Notes under the pieces: generated by a model | What the model was told of the DNA's origin: nothing | What the model saw: the letters and a program-made list of their open reading frames with translations, nothing else | Databases searched by the model: none | Shown: positions 10,777 to 18,909 of the stretch, one piece after another | Layout of the letters: each line of letters opens with the position of its first letter | Numbering within the stretch: position 1 is the first letter of the stretch | Position numbers and translations under genes: made by a program | From: Acidobacteriota bacterium | GTDB taxonomy: Bacteria > Acidobacteriota > Terriglobia > Terriglobales > Acidobacteriaceae | Direction: 5' to 3' | Length of the DNA: 64,000 bases | NCBI GenBank assembly: GCA_021800255.1 | Contig: JAJYZC010000001.1 | Location: forward strand, 1 to 64,000

Positions 10777-11866
10777 ATGCCCTGACGAGCAGTGTCTTGA
10801 CGGTTTCCCGCACCTTCGCTCCCATCTCCTTGGTCGAAAGCACGGTCAGTCCCTGCATGTTCCCGCGCGCCAGATCCGGCGTGCGGAAGCCCTGCTCCAG
10901 CACCTTGCGCACCGCGGTCTCAATCGCCGCCGCCTCGTTCTCCAGCCCGCCGGAGTGGCGCAGAATCAGCGCCGCGGTCAGGATCGCGCCCAGCGGATTG
11001 GCCAGCCCTTTGCCTGCGATGTCCGGCGCCGAGCCGTGCACCGGCTCATACAGATTCACCTTGCCGCCGATGGTAGCCGAAGGCAACATGCCCAGCGAGC
11101 CAGTAATCACCGCCGACTCGTCGCTCAAAATATCGCCGAACAGATTCTCCGTCAGCACCACGTCGAAGTCGCGGGGCCGGTTCATCAGGTGCATGGCCAT
11201 GGAATCCACCAACTGATGCTCCACCGTCACGCCAGGAAACTCCGCAGCCACCTCGTTGACCGTCGCGCGCCACAGTTGCGAGCACTCCAGCACGTTCGAT
11301 TTGTCCACGCTGGTCAGCTTCTTGCGCCGTTTTTGCGCTAGATCAAAAGCTACGCGGGCCACGCGCACTACTTCATCCCGCGTGTAGCGCATCGTGTTCA
11401 ACGCTTCACCTTTCGCCTTGTCCCACGCGCGCGGCCGGCCGAAATACAAGCCGCCCAGCAGTTCGCGCACAAACAGAATGTCCGCCCCGTCCACGATCTC
11501 CGCCCGCAGCGGGCTGTTCACCGCCAGCTCTTTGAACGCGAACGCCGGACGCAGATTGGCGAAGCCTCCCAGCGCCGCGCGAATCTGCAAGAGGCCGGCC
11601 TCGGGCCGCTTGTCCGGCGGCAGGGAATTGAATTCGTTCCCGCCTACCGCGCCCAGCAGCACCGCATCCGAGGCCAGAGCCGCAGCGAGCGTATCCTTGG
11701 GCAGCGGCGTGCCGTCCTGCACAATGGCCACCCCGCCGATGCGCTTCTGAGTAAACGTGAACTCGTGCCCGCCCTCCGCGGCGATCTCATCGAGAACGGC
11801 AACCGCCTCGCCGGTTACCTCCGGACCGATGCCATCGCCGGCCGTCACTAAAATCTTCAGCTTCAC
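10775..11866 (-). CDS. leuB: 3-isopropylmalate dehydrogenase
   Basis: NAD-dependent oxidative decarboxylase giving 2-oxoisocaproate, the third leucine-specific step. About 363 residues. It shows the N-terminal [12 protein letters not shown] motif, the catalytic region with YFGRPR and [17 protein letters not shown], and the metal-binding [24 protein letters not shown] segment. A GTG at 11866 (MKLKILV) is chosen because AAAGG lies six bases ahead; a TTG two codons upstream is possible. It follows leuA by about 50 bases in the same operon. Confidence 0.95.
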   Translation of the reverse strand: MKLKILVTAGDGIGPEVTGEAVAVLDEIAAEGGHEFTFTQKRIGGVAIVQDGTPLPKDTLAAALASDAVLLGAVGGNEFNSLPPDKRPEAGLLQIRAALGGFANLRPAFAFKELAVNSPLRAEIVDGADILFVRELLGGLYFGRPRAWDKAKGEALNTMRYTRDEVVRVARVAFDLAQKRRKKLTSVDKSNVLECSQLWRATVNEVAAEFPGVTVEHQLVDSMAMHLMNRPRDFDVVLTENLFGDILSDESAVITGSLGMLPSATIGGKVNLYEPVHGSAPDIAGKGLANPLGAILTAALILRHSGGLENEAAAIETAVRKVLEQGFRTPDLARGNMQGLTVLSTKEMGAKVRETVKTLLVRA

Positions 11867-11886
11867 TCGCAACCTTTCCAGTTGTC

Positions 11887-11908
11887 AGTCCCTTAGTCCC
11901 TAGTCCCT
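11887..11908. repeat. AGTCCCT heptamer repeat in the leuA-leuB gap
   Basis: Three copies of AGTCCCT (11887-11893, 11895-11901, 11902-11908). The period is seven like the AGCTNNN arrays, but the unit differs. They fill most of the short gap and lie eight bases after the premature-looking LeuA stop. Confidence 0.6.
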
Positions 11909-11915
11909 GCTTTTC

Positions 11916-13121
11916 TCAATCCAGCTCCGCCACCGGCTCGCGCCGCCGCTCGCGAATCGCATCCGGCAGCAACCCGATCAGGTCCTGATCGTAGATATTC
12001 TTTTTGCGGTCGGCCAGCGCCACAAACCTGTAGTAGACGTGCTGCAGCTCGTCGCGGCCCACAGTGAATCCGAGTTGCTCCAGCCGGTGCCGCAGCGCCG
12101 CGCGCCCGGAGTGCTTGCCCAGCACCAGGTGCGTTTTGTCCACGCCCACCAGTTGCGGCGTCATGATCTCGTAGCACAGGGGGTTGGCCAGCATTCCGTG
12201 CTGATGAATGCCCGACTCGTGCGCAAAGGCATTTGCGCCCACCACCGCCTTGTTCGGCGAGGGGCGAAATGTGATGAGCTGGCCGAGCACTTGGCTGGCC
12301 GGATAAATCTGATTCAGCCTGATCGACGTGCTCACCCCGTAGCGGTCGCCGCGCACATAGAGCGCCGCCGCAATCTCTTCCATGGCCGCGTTCCCGGCCC
12401 GCTCGCCGATGCCGTTCACCGTGCACTCCACCTGCCGCGCACCGGCCTGAATTGCCGCCAGCGAGTTGGCCACGGCCAGGCCCAGGTCGTCGTGGCAGTG
12501 CGACGAGAGCACCACTCCCTTTTCGCCGATGGCCGGAATCCGCTCCCGCACCTCGCGGAACATCTGCCCATACTCTTCCGGCGTGGTGTAGCCCACCGTG
12601 TCCGGCATGTTGATCGTGGTGGCCCCGGCCTCGACGGCAATGCGCACCATCTCCACCAGGTAGTCGCGCTCCGAGCGCGTCGCATCCTCAGGCGAAAACT
12701 CCACGTCGTCGCACAGCGAGCGCGCCAGGCGTACCGACTCGCCGCACAGGTCCAGCGCCTGAGCGCGGCTGATCTTTAGCTTGTATTCCAGGTGCAAGTC
12801 GCTCGAAGCCAGAAAAACATGGATGCGCGCCCGGTCGGCGAATTGCAGCGATCGCGCAGCCATCTCGATGTCTTCCGTCTTGGCGCGGGCGAGCGAAGCG
12901 ATGCGCGGCTTGCGAATGGCCTGCGTGATCGTGGCGATGGCCGCAAAGTCGCCCTCCGAGGCCATGGCGAAGCCGGCCTCGATGATGTCCACGCCCAGGT
13001 CCTCAAGGGCGTGGGCCATGGTCAGCTTTTCCTGCGTCGTCATGCTACAGCCCGGCGACTGCTCGCCGTCGCGCAGCGTGGTATCGAAAAAGACCACGTG
13101 GTTGGAGTGATTTGCGCTCAT
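11916..13121 (-). CDS. leuA: 2-isopropylmalate synthase lacking the regulatory domain
   Basis: Condenses acetyl-CoA with 2-oxoisovalerate to start leucine synthesis. The catalytic TIM barrel is complete: DTTLRDGEQSPG near residue 12-23, the metal-binding HCHDDLGLAVANS, and NGIGERAGN. The linker region with GANAFAHESGIHQHG and KHSGRAALRHRL follows. The protein ends at 401 residues with EPVAELD, where E. coli LeuA (523 residues) continues into the leucine-binding LeuA-dimer domain. Other frames close quickly and leuB starts about 50 bases on, so no detached domain is present. The ATG at 13121 is set by GGAGG seven bases ahead. Canonical LeuA motifs make a homocitrate or citramalate synthase less likely. 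Confidence 0.9.
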   Translation of the reverse strand: MSANHSNHVVFFDTTLRDGEQSPGCSMTTQEKLTMAHALEDLGVDIIEAGFAMASEGDFAAIATITQAIRKPRIASLARAKTEDIEMAARSLQFADRARIHVFLASSDLHLEYKLKISRAQALDLCGESVRLARSLCDDVEFSPEDATRSERDYLVEMVRIAVEAGATTINMPDTVGYTTPEEYGQMFREVRERIPAIGEKGVVLSSHCHDDLGLAVANSLAAIQAGARQVECTVNGIGERAGNAAMEEIAAALYVRGDRYGVSTSIRLNQIYPASQVLGQLITFRPSPNKAVVGANAFAHESGIHQHGMLANPLCYEIMTPQLVGVDKTHLVLGKHSGRAALRHRLEQLGFTVGRDELQHVYYRFVALADRKKNIYDQDLIGLLPDAIRERRREPVAELD

Positions 13122-13180
13122 CGAATCGCCTCCACAGGGAAGCTCGCATTCATCTGCTTCAGTTTCGCCGATGGCTCCCA

Positions 13181-13228
13181 TATAAGGCAATGTTATTCTT
13201 TTTAGAGAAGCGATTAGAATTACTTATA
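13181..13228. promoter_or_regulatory. Candidate LysR-type operator between leuA and the LysR gene
   Basis: Nested inverted repeats lie in the divergent region: TATAAG (13181-13186) with CTTATA (13223-13228), and TTATTCT (13193-13199) with AGAATTA (13216-13222). The stretch is markedly AT-rich compared with its surroundings. Position and symmetry suit a LysR-type binding site controlling leuA; no direct evidence. Confidence 0.4.
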
Positions 13229-13231
13229 CGA

Positions 13232-13315
13232 AGCCGTCAGCCGTCAGCTTTCAGCGATCAGCTTCATCACGCCCACGCGCAAACAAAAGCAGATAGCTGA
13301 AGGCTGATAGCTGCA
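13232..13315. repeat. Opposed AGCTNNN heptad arrays upstream of the LysR gene
   Basis: Left arm 13232-13266: AGCCGTC, AGCCGTC, AGCTTTC, AGCGATC, AGCTTCA. Right arm 13288-13315: AGCAGAT, AGCTGAA, GGCTGAT, AGCTGCA. Here the spacer is only 21 bases, so a compact hairpin is possible between the leuA operator region and the LysR ribosome binding site. Confidence 0.68.
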
Positions 13316-13334
13316 TTCCAGAGGGAGCGCCGTT

Positions 13335-14258
13335 ATGGAATTGAGCCAACTCGAAACCTTTCTGGCCGTAGCCGAAGAGCACAGCTTTTCGCGCGCTGCT
13401 GCGCGCCTGCACAGGACCCAGCCGGCCGTAAGCCAGGCGATCCGCAAACTCGAGGCAGACGTGGATGAATCCCTTTTCGACCGCGCCGCGCGCGACGGCT
13501 CCCTGACTGCGGCCGGCGCGCTCCTGCGCGACTACGCGCTGCGCCTGCTTGCTCTGCGCCGCGAGGCGGCCAGTGCGTTGGGCGAGCTGAAGAGCCTGGA
13601 GCGTGGGCGCCTGCAACTGGCGGCCAATGAGTACACTTGCCTCTACCTCCTGCCCGCTATCGACGCCTTCCGGCGCGATTTTCCCCAGATCGGCGTCACC
13701 GTGCAGCGCATGTTGGCCTCGCGCATTCCCGAGGAGCTCAATCTGCGCGCCTTCGAGTTGGGCGTCATCTCCTTCCGCCCCGATCCCGCGCAGTTCCGCA
13801 CCATCGCCGTCTATGGCGACAGCCTTGCATTCATCGTCAGCCCCCGTCATCGGCTCGCTAAAGCTGCGCGTCTTTCGATCAACGACTTGGGCAAGGAGGT
13901 CTTTATCGCTCATAACGTGGCTTCACCGCTGCGGCGCAAGGTCATTGAGGCCTTCCAGCGATACCACACGCCGCTCAATATGGACATCGAATTGCCTTCC
14001 ATTGAAGCCATCAAGCTGTTCGTCGCCATGGGCAACGGCGTGGCGCTTGTCCCCCATCTGACGGTTGCCCGTGAGCTTGAGACAGGGGCTTTGGTGCGGG
14101 TGCCCGTCGTCGAGCTTGACGTGCGCCGGGTCCTGCGCCTGGTTCACCGCCGTCAGGCCACGCTTTCCTATGCCGCCAAGGCCTTTTTGCGCACCCTCCG
14201 AACCCTGGCGCAGACGCAAGGCCCGCCATTTTACTACCATGTTGAACGGGCGGGCTGA
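13335..14258 (+). CDS. LysR-family transcriptional regulator
   Basis: 307 residues. The N-terminal winged helix-turn-helix is classic LysR (ELSQLETFLAVAEEHSFSRAAARLHRTQPAVSQAIRKLE, residues 2-40), joined by a linker helix to a periplasmic-binding-protein-like effector domain (about 90-300). The ATG follows GGAG by seven bases. It is divergent from leuA with an AT-rich inverted repeat between them, so control of the leu operon is the simplest inference. The effector is unknown; I cannot equate it with LeuO or IlvY. Confidence 0.92.
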   Translation: MELSQLETFLAVAEEHSFSRAAARLHRTQPAVSQAIRKLEADVDESLFDRAARDGSLTAAGALLRDYALRLLALRREAASALGELKSLERGRLQLAANEYTCLYLLPAIDAFRRDFPQIGVTVQRMLASRIPEELNLRAFELGVISFRPDPAQFRTIAVYGDSLAFIVSPRHRLAKAARLSINDLGKEVFIAHNVASPLRRKVIEAFQRYHTPLNMDIELPSIEAIKLFVAMGNGVALVPHLTVARELETGALVRVPVVELDVRRVLRLVHRRQATLSYAAKAFLRTLRTLAQTQGPPFYYHVERAG

Positions 14259-14270
14259 GGATATTCGCCC

Positions 14271-14301
14271 CTGGCCCCGGCACCGCCTGACGCCGGGCCA
14301 G
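14271..14301 (+). terminator. Hairpin after the LysR gene
   Basis: CTGGCCCCGGC pairs with GCCGGGCCAG with one bulge, 13 bases after the LysR stop. It is strong and GC-rich but lacks a T tract. Confidence 0.4.
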
Positions 14302-14362
14302 GCGCGCTCCTGATCTGTAACGCTATCGCGCCGAAAACGGCCACGGATAGCGGGCTAATCTA

Positions 14363-14464
14363 GTTCTCTGACCGCTTGATTTTGAACCATTGGGGTGCCC
14401 CAAGTTCCCTTTGGGGCCTGGGAAAGCATGAACTCAAAGGAACGAACTCGTGCGGTCAAAGACC
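14363..14464. repeat. Dispersed repeat family 1, full copy
   Basis: A 102-bp element whose ends are near-perfect inverted repeats (TCTCTGACCGC on the left, GCGGTCAAAGA on the right). The centre contains two GGGGCC-rich half hairpins. It is clearly related to 24290-24394, and its left half to 17485-17532. No coding potential. Confidence 0.75.
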
Positions 14465-14711
14465 TGGTTCTGTGGGGTATGCCCGCTCCTGAAGCCTATT
14501 TTGTATCCCCTCCCTTAGCGTGCAACGCGCCCACTCTGTTTTTCCTGCGTCTATAGGAAGCAGACCGAAAAGATTCCATCGCCGCCTCCGCGCCTTGACC
14601 CGCTCCGGCCAGTTACAATGCTGAGAGTGGGGGTGCGGCCCGGGCCGGACCCGTAAATCAACAAGCTCGTTGCCAGCCGGACGGTTGCGCAGGGTTGAGG
14701 ATCAGGAGCGA

Positions 14712-15323
14712 ATGAAGAAGATCGTTTTGATTGCCTTATTGCTGGCCGTAGGCACGGCCGCATGCGTTGCCCAGGAGGCTCGTCAGGACATCAGCCTCAG
14801 CGGAACCGCCATTATTGAACCGTTCATCGAGGGAACCACCAACGTCTACGTAAGCGCAAACCGCGGTTTCGGCGCCCTGATGAGCTACCGCTTCATGCTC
14901 ACCCCCTCCAGCGCCCTCGAGGCCAATTATGGTATCGACTACAGAAACGTAATCCACTACGTCATCACCAATACCAATAATTACCTGATTAACACCCGCA
15001 CCCAGGAGATCTCGGCCGCTTACGTGCGATATTTCGTCTACAAGAACTTCAATCCCTTTCTAGAAGGAGGCCCGGCGGCCTTCATCTTTCTGCCCATCGT
15101 CAACTCCGGCACCACCAACATCGACACCACGCAGCAAACCCAGATCGGCGCCATCTTCGGCGCCGGCATCGCCTATGAGCTCAGTCCCAGCTGGGACCTG
15201 CGCGTCGAATACCGCGGCATGGTAACCAAAGTGCCCACCTTCGGCCAAAGCGAGTTTGTGACCAACAGGTGGTACCCGTTCAATATCTACAACCCCGTAA
15301 TCGGCCTTGCCTATCACTTCTAG
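14712..15323 (+). CDS. Outer-membrane beta-barrel protein (OMP_b-brl type)
   Basis: A 203-residue secreted protein. The signal peptide MKKIVLIALLLAVGTAACVAQ is followed by alternating polar/aromatic strands (for example MSYRFMLTP, YVRYFVYKNFNPFLEGG, WDLRVEYRGMV) and ends in LAYHF, with the C-terminal phenylalanine expected for a BAM-assembled barrel. The ATG at 14712 follows AGGAG closely; an upstream in-frame ATG at 14670 would mask the signal peptide. An eight-strand barrel is likely from size. Ligand and role are unknown, and neighbours give no clue. Confidence 0.78.
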   Translation: MKKIVLIALLLAVGTAACVAQEARQDISLSGTAIIEPFIEGTTNVYVSANRGFGALMSYRFMLTPSSALEANYGIDYRNVIHYVITNTNNYLINTRTQEISAAYVRYFVYKNFNPFLEGGPAAFIFLPIVNSGTTNIDTTQQTQIGAIFGAGIAYELSPSWDLRVEYRGMVTKVPTFGQSEFVTNRWYPFNIYNPVIGLAYHF

Positions 15324-15417
15324 AGGCGCGTCCAGGCGCGCGGGAGACTGAGGGCCTGATGGATCGGCTCCATATCCGGCTCCCCGCACACAAAACCCGG
15401 GCGCGGCGCAAGCCCGA

Positions 15418-16248
15418 TCATTCCCGCGCGCTGTAGCAAGCCTCCTGGTAGCAACCCAGCTCCTTCACCATACCGCAATGTGGAGTCAGGGCCGCGACCG
15501 CGCGCAGTCCTTCCTGGATGGAGCGGATCTGGCAATCCACGTAAAAGATGTACTCCCACGGCTTGCCTTGCACAGGCCGCGATTCAATCTTGGTCAGATT
15601 GGTTCCCAGAGCCGAAAGCGCGCTCAGAGCCGCCACCAGCGAGCCGGGGCGGTTTTCCAGAGCAAAGGCCAGACTCATTTTGTTGGACTCCGGATCCGTT
15701 ACCGCCTCCGCACTCCGCCGCACCAGAAAGAAGCGCGTAAAGTTCTCCGGGTTGTCCTCGATCCCGGCCGCGAGGGTCTGTGCGCCATAGTAGTGCGCCG
15801 CAGCCTCGCTGGCGATGGCCGCCGCATGATGGTCGCGCGCCTGCACCAACTGCTTCACGCCCCCGGCGGTGTCATAGAAGGGTAAAGGCTCCATTTTGGG
15901 GTGCTCGGCCAGGAATCGCCGGCACTGCGCCAGCGCCACGGGATGGGAAAACACGCGGTCGATCTCCCCCAGGGTGGCGCCGGGAAGCACGATCAAGTTG
16001 TGGCGGATGCGCAGCAGCGTTTCCTCAATCACCTTCACATCGTGGGTTAGCAGCAGGTCGAAGTGCTCCAGCACCGAACCCGCCAGGCTATTCTCAATGG
16101 GAATGACGGCGGCTTCCACACTGCCCTTCGCCAGCGCCGAAAATACCTCCGCGGATAGGGCGCAGGGAACGATCTCCGCGCCGGCAATCAGCTTCAGCGC
16201 CGCCTCGTGGCTGAAGGAACCGGGTTCTCCTTGAATTGCAATCTTCAT
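15418..16248 (-). CDS. pheA: Prephenate dehydratase
   Basis: Converts prephenate to phenylpyruvate for phenylalanine synthesis. A monofunctional 276-residue enzyme without a chorismate mutase domain. The catalytic lobes contain GEPGSFSHEAA, PIENSLAGSV and the NFTRFFLV motif with the conserved Thr-Arg. The C-terminal ACT domain has ENRPGSL and the IESRP motif that binds phenylalanine in homologues, so feedback control is expected. Start set by GGAGG seven bases ahead. A chorismate mutase must be elsewhere. Confidence 0.95.
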   Translation of the reverse strand: MKIAIQGEPGSFSHEAALKLIAGAEIVPCALSAEVFSALAKGSVEAAVIPIENSLAGSVLEHFDLLLTHDVKVIEETLLRIRHNLIVLPGATLGEIDRVFSHPVALAQCRRFLAEHPKMEPLPFYDTAGGVKQLVQARDHHAAAIASEAAAHYYGAQTLAAGIEDNPENFTRFFLVRRSAEAVTDPESNKMSLAFALENRPGSLVAALSALSALGTNLTKIESRPVQGKPWEYIFYVDCQIRSIQEGLRAVAALTPHCGMVKELGCYQEACYSARE

Positions 16249-16313
16249 GCTCTTGCCTCCCGCTCCTCGGCGGGCATGAAAGCTATCGCACCCAAGCCCT
16301 TTTCCCCATTGCA

Positions 16314-16372
16314 GTTGTCATCCTGAGCGAGATCGCGAAGCGAGCGAGCCAAAGGATCTGCGGTTGCTCTTC
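16314..16372. repeat. Dispersed repeat family 3 (GAAGCGAAGGATCTGCGG type)
   Basis: The stretch beginning GTCATCCTGAGCGAG and ending near GGATCTGCGGTTGCTC resembles 59694-59728 upstream of glmM. It sits in the 187-bp gap between ubiA and pheA. No open frame is convincing here. Confidence 0.5.
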
Positions 16373-16435
16373 TCCGCGCACTATATTGCGTAACCACGTT
16401 GAAGATTCGTTGCCCTCCGTTCTTCAGCCAATCCC

Positions 16436-17302
16436 TCATCTTCGTATCCACACATCGGCCGCCACAAAGCCGAAGAACACCATGGCGATCACGCCATTCA
16501 TGGTGAAGAATGCGGCGTTCAGCCGCCCCAGGTCGCGCGGCGAAACCAGCGCGTGCTCATAAGCCAGCAAAACCCCCACCACGCCTACGCCAAGCCAGCC
16601 GGCTGCCCAAAAATGAAACAGCCATCCAAACCACACCAGCAGCGCCAGCATGGCCAGGTGCATTCCGCGCGCCGCCCAAAAGGCAGCCGCAAGCCCCACC
16701 GACTGCGGCAGGCTGCGCAGCCCCACGGCGTGGTCGTGCTCATAATCCTGGCAGGCGTAAAGCACGTCGAAGCCGGCCACCCAGAACGTAACCGCGGCGG
16801 TCAGAACCAAAATTCGCGCATCCAGGCTGCCGCGCACGGCAATCCACGCCGCCGCCGGCGCCAAGCCCAGCGCCAACCCCAGCCCCAGGTGCGACCAGCG
16901 CGTCACGCGCTTCAGATAGCTATAGCCCAGCAACACTGCCAGCGCCACGGGCGCGAGCTCCAGCGCCAGGCGGTTCAACTCGGCTGCGGCCAGCACAAAC
17001 ACCAGTCCCGCCACGCAGGTAAATCCCAGCACAAACTGCCGCGACAGTAGTCCCGCGGGAATGGCCCGGCTGCGCGTGCGGGGATTGGCCGCGTCCAGCT
17101 CCGCGTCGGCCCAGCGGTTAAAGGCCATGGCCGCCGACCGCGCCGCCACCATCGCTACCACAATCCAGACGATGGTTCGCCGAACGGGCAGCCCGTTGGC
17201 TGCCAGCAGCATGGCCGTCAGCGCAAAGGGCAGCGCGAAGATCGAGTGCTCCCACTTGATCATCTCCAGCGTAGTGCGCGTCTTGCTCAGGATTCCAGCC
17301 AC
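16436..17302 (-). CDS. ubiA: UbiA-family prenyltransferase (4-hydroxybenzoate polyprenyltransferase-like)
   Basis: An integral-membrane aromatic prenyltransferase of about 288 residues with eight to nine hydrophobic helices. The first Asp-rich motif is NRWADAELD and the second DYEHDHAVG, both needed for Mg-prenyl diphosphate binding. KWEHSIFALPFAL near the N-terminus is typical of the UbiA subgroup that in menaquinone users includes the futalosine-pathway enzyme MqnP, so menaquinone synthesis is a fair alternative to ubiquinone. The start is taken as GTG at 17302 because AGGGGAG lies six bases ahead; an upstream ATG at 17356 adds 18 poorly conserved residues. Confidence 0.88.
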   Translation of the reverse strand: MAGILSKTRTTLEMIKWEHSIFALPFALTAMLLAANGLPVRRTIVWIVVAMVAARSAAMAFNRWADAELDAANPRTRSRAIPAGLLSRQFVLGFTCVAGLVFVLAAAELNRLALELAPVALAVLLGYSYLKRVTRWSHLGLGLALGLAPAAAWIAVRGSLDARILVLTAAVTFWVAGFDVLYACQDYEHDHAVGLRSLPQSVGLAAAFWAARGMHLAMLALLVWFGWLFHFWAAGWLGVGVVGVLLAYEHALVSPRDLGRLNAAFFTMNGVIAMVFFGFVAADVWIRR

Positions 17303-17375
17303 CGAAGCTCCCCTTGGCAGTGTAATCGAGAGGGAATAAAAAACCACGCGCTGCAAGGTCTGCGCCGGCCTGGCG

Positions 17376-17563
17376 CATCTTCGGAAATACTGTAGACCGA
17401 AAGCACATACTCAAGCCGCCGCGGCCCCAAGAGGCGACATGCAAATCAATCTCAACAGGACTACACCATTTCCGAAATGCTCTGGGTCTCTAGCCGCTTG
17501 ATTTTGTACTATCCCGGGCGCCCCAGGTCCCCTCTCAATCGTTCCCAGGATTTCCGAAATGCC
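17376..17563. repeat. Mosaic of dispersed repeat ends (families 1 and 2)
   Basis: A family 2 element at about 17376-17480 has imperfect terminal inverted repeats (ATCTTCGGAAATACTGTAGACC versus ACTACACCATTTCCGAAATG) and shares its middle with 41353-41494. At 17485-17532 lies the left half of a family 1 element. From 17533 to 17563 comes a fragment matching the reverse complement of the left end of 58062-58173 (CTCTCAATCGTTCCCAG, then a second ATTTCCGAAATGC). Confidence 0.65.
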
Positions 17564-17571
17564 GTAACCCG

Positions 17572-17599
17572 CTGACTTGCTGACGCGCTTCGGTATAAT
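17572..17599 (+). promoter_or_regulatory. Probable sigma-70 type promoter
   Basis: A perfect TATAAT at 17594-17599 has CTGACT 16 bases upstream as a weak -35. It lies 65 bases before the transglutaminase-like start codon. Confidence 0.45.
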
Positions 17600-17663
17600 C
17601 TTTGCAACTTGCACGGAGAGTTGCGGCGTTGCATTCGCAAGTGGCGGATTCTCAGGAAACGGC

Positions 17664-18284
17664 ATGAGGGGCGATAGCCGATTGAGCTTCGGCCTGTCGC
17701 CGCAGAGCCTGCGCACCTTGCGCGCGCTCAAGACCCCGGCGCGCATCCAGCGATTCATTGACGCGCTCGAATACCAGTATGCCGATACCGCCCGGTCAGC
17801 CGAGCGCGTGCTGCGCGAGCGCAAGGGCCACTGCCTGGAGGGAGCCGTGCTGGCCGCCGCCGCCCTGCGCGTCAACGGCCGGCCGCCGCTGCTCATGGAT
17901 CTGGAGGCGGTACACGACGACGACCACGTAATCGCCCTCTACCGCGAGCGCGGCCTGTGGGGCGGCATCGCCAAATCCAACTTTGCCGGCTTGCGCTTTC
18001 GCGCCCCCGTCTACCGCACTCTGCGCGAACTGGCGCTCAGCTACTTCGAGCACTACTACAATCTGCGCGGCGAACGCACGCTGCGCGCCTACTCGCGTCC
18101 GGTGAACCTCACGCGCCTCGACCGCCGGCAATGGATGACCTCAGAAGAAGACATCTGGTGCGTCACCGAACTCCTTATGGCGGCGAAGCACTACCCGCTC
18201 TTCCCCGGCAAAGTGGCGCGCTCGTTGCCCCGGCTCGACCGCCGCAGCTTTGAAGCCGGTATGCACGGCTGGGTAAGGCACTGA
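17664..18284 (+). CDS. Transglutaminase-like (papain-fold) protein
   Basis: A cytoplasmic protein of 206 residues. It carries a plausible Cys-His-Asn set of the transglutaminase-like superfamily: C57 in RKGHCLEGA, H88 in DDDHVIAL and N106 in AKSNFAGL. The second half is helical with no recognised motif. The ATG at 17664 follows AGGA by seven bases; an upstream start at 17577 would overlap the TATAAT promoter. Such single-domain proteins may be peptidases or cross-linkers; the substrate is unknown. It is flanked by convergent ridA-like and divergent ubiA genes, so no operon context helps. Confidence 0.65.
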   Translation: MRGDSRLSFGLSPQSLRTLRALKTPARIQRFIDALEYQYADTARSAERVLRERKGHCLEGAVLAAAALRVNGRPPLLMDLEAVHDDDHVIALYRERGLWGGIAKSNFAGLRFRAPVYRTLRELALSYFEHYYNLRGERTLRAYSRPVNLTRLDRRQWMTSEEDIWCVTELLMAAKHYPLFPGKVARSLPRLDRRSFEAGMHGWVRH

Positions 18285-18366
18285 CGGCTGTGGCGCTCGG
18301 ACTATCGCGCCGTTTCCCTTCAAAGCCCGGTTTTTCTGACCGGCGCGATCGCGCTTCCGCCCGATG

Positions 18367-18873
18367 TTATCGCTGCTTAATTGAAGGCTCTGGGGGCGTC
18401 TCGAAGATCGCCATGGCCTCCATCTCGATGAGCAGCTCCGGCCGGCAGAGGATGGCTTGTATGCCCGTCGAGGCCGGCAGCGGATTGAGGCCCTGTTCCG
18501 CGAAAAACTGAGTTCTAATTTCGTTAAAGGCCGCGTAATCGCGCTCGATATCGCGTAGGTAGCAGGTGGTGCGCACTACATCCTTCCACGTCGCGCCTTC
18601 GGCTTCCAGCAGCGTCGTGATGTTGCGGTAGGCACGCCGGGTTTGGGCGCGAAAGTCTCCTATATGCACAGTTTGGCCGTTCTCGTCGATGCTGGCGGTC
18701 CCGGAGATCAACAGGATCGTCACTCCTTTGATGTCCAGGCGCAGGCCGCGCGAAAACGACGAGGGACGCTCATAGCTCCACGCTTCATTCAGTACGCCCG
18801 GCGCGCTGATGGCTTGCTTGCGCATCGTCTCCGTAGCCGGTGACGCCTCTTTCGTCAATTCCATTTGGCTCAT
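18367..18873 (-). CDS. RidA/YjgF-family protein, divergent subgroup
   Basis: 168 residues with the trimeric YjgF/RidA fold: LLISGTASIDENG, QTRRAYRNITTLLEAEGATWKDVVRTTCYLRD and the C-terminal RPELLIEMEAMAIF. Canonical RidA deaminates reactive enamines with an arginine in a PARST-like segment; here that segment reads LPASTGIQA, so the arginine is absent and activity on 2-aminoacrylate is doubtful. The ATG has GAGGA six bases ahead. It lies 36 bases after the 2OG-Fe(II) oxygenase on the same strand, so the two are probably one operon. Confidence 0.8.
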   Translation of the reverse strand: MSQMELTKEASPATETMRKQAISAPGVLNEAWSYERPSSFSRGLRLDIKGVTILLISGTASIDENGQTVHIGDFRAQTRRAYRNITTLLEAEGATWKDVVRTTCYLRDIERDYAAFNEIRTQFFAEQGLNPLPASTGIQAILCRPELLIEMEAMAIFETPPEPSIKQR

Positions 18874-18909
18874 AAGAAATCCTCTAATCTTTCGCCCGGG
18901 CGTTGCGCT

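Noticed and set aside
14596-14617. TTGACC and TACAAT as a promoter for the outer-membrane barrel gene
   Set aside because: The two hexamers are only 13 bases apart, too close for a sigma-70 promoter.
17468-17562. Target-site duplication of ATTTCCGAAATGC around the family 1 fragment
   Set aside because: Both copies of the 13-mer are ends of family 2-type elements (the second belongs to a fragment matching 58062 in reverse), and the family 1 piece is only a half element. A clean insertion duplication is not needed.
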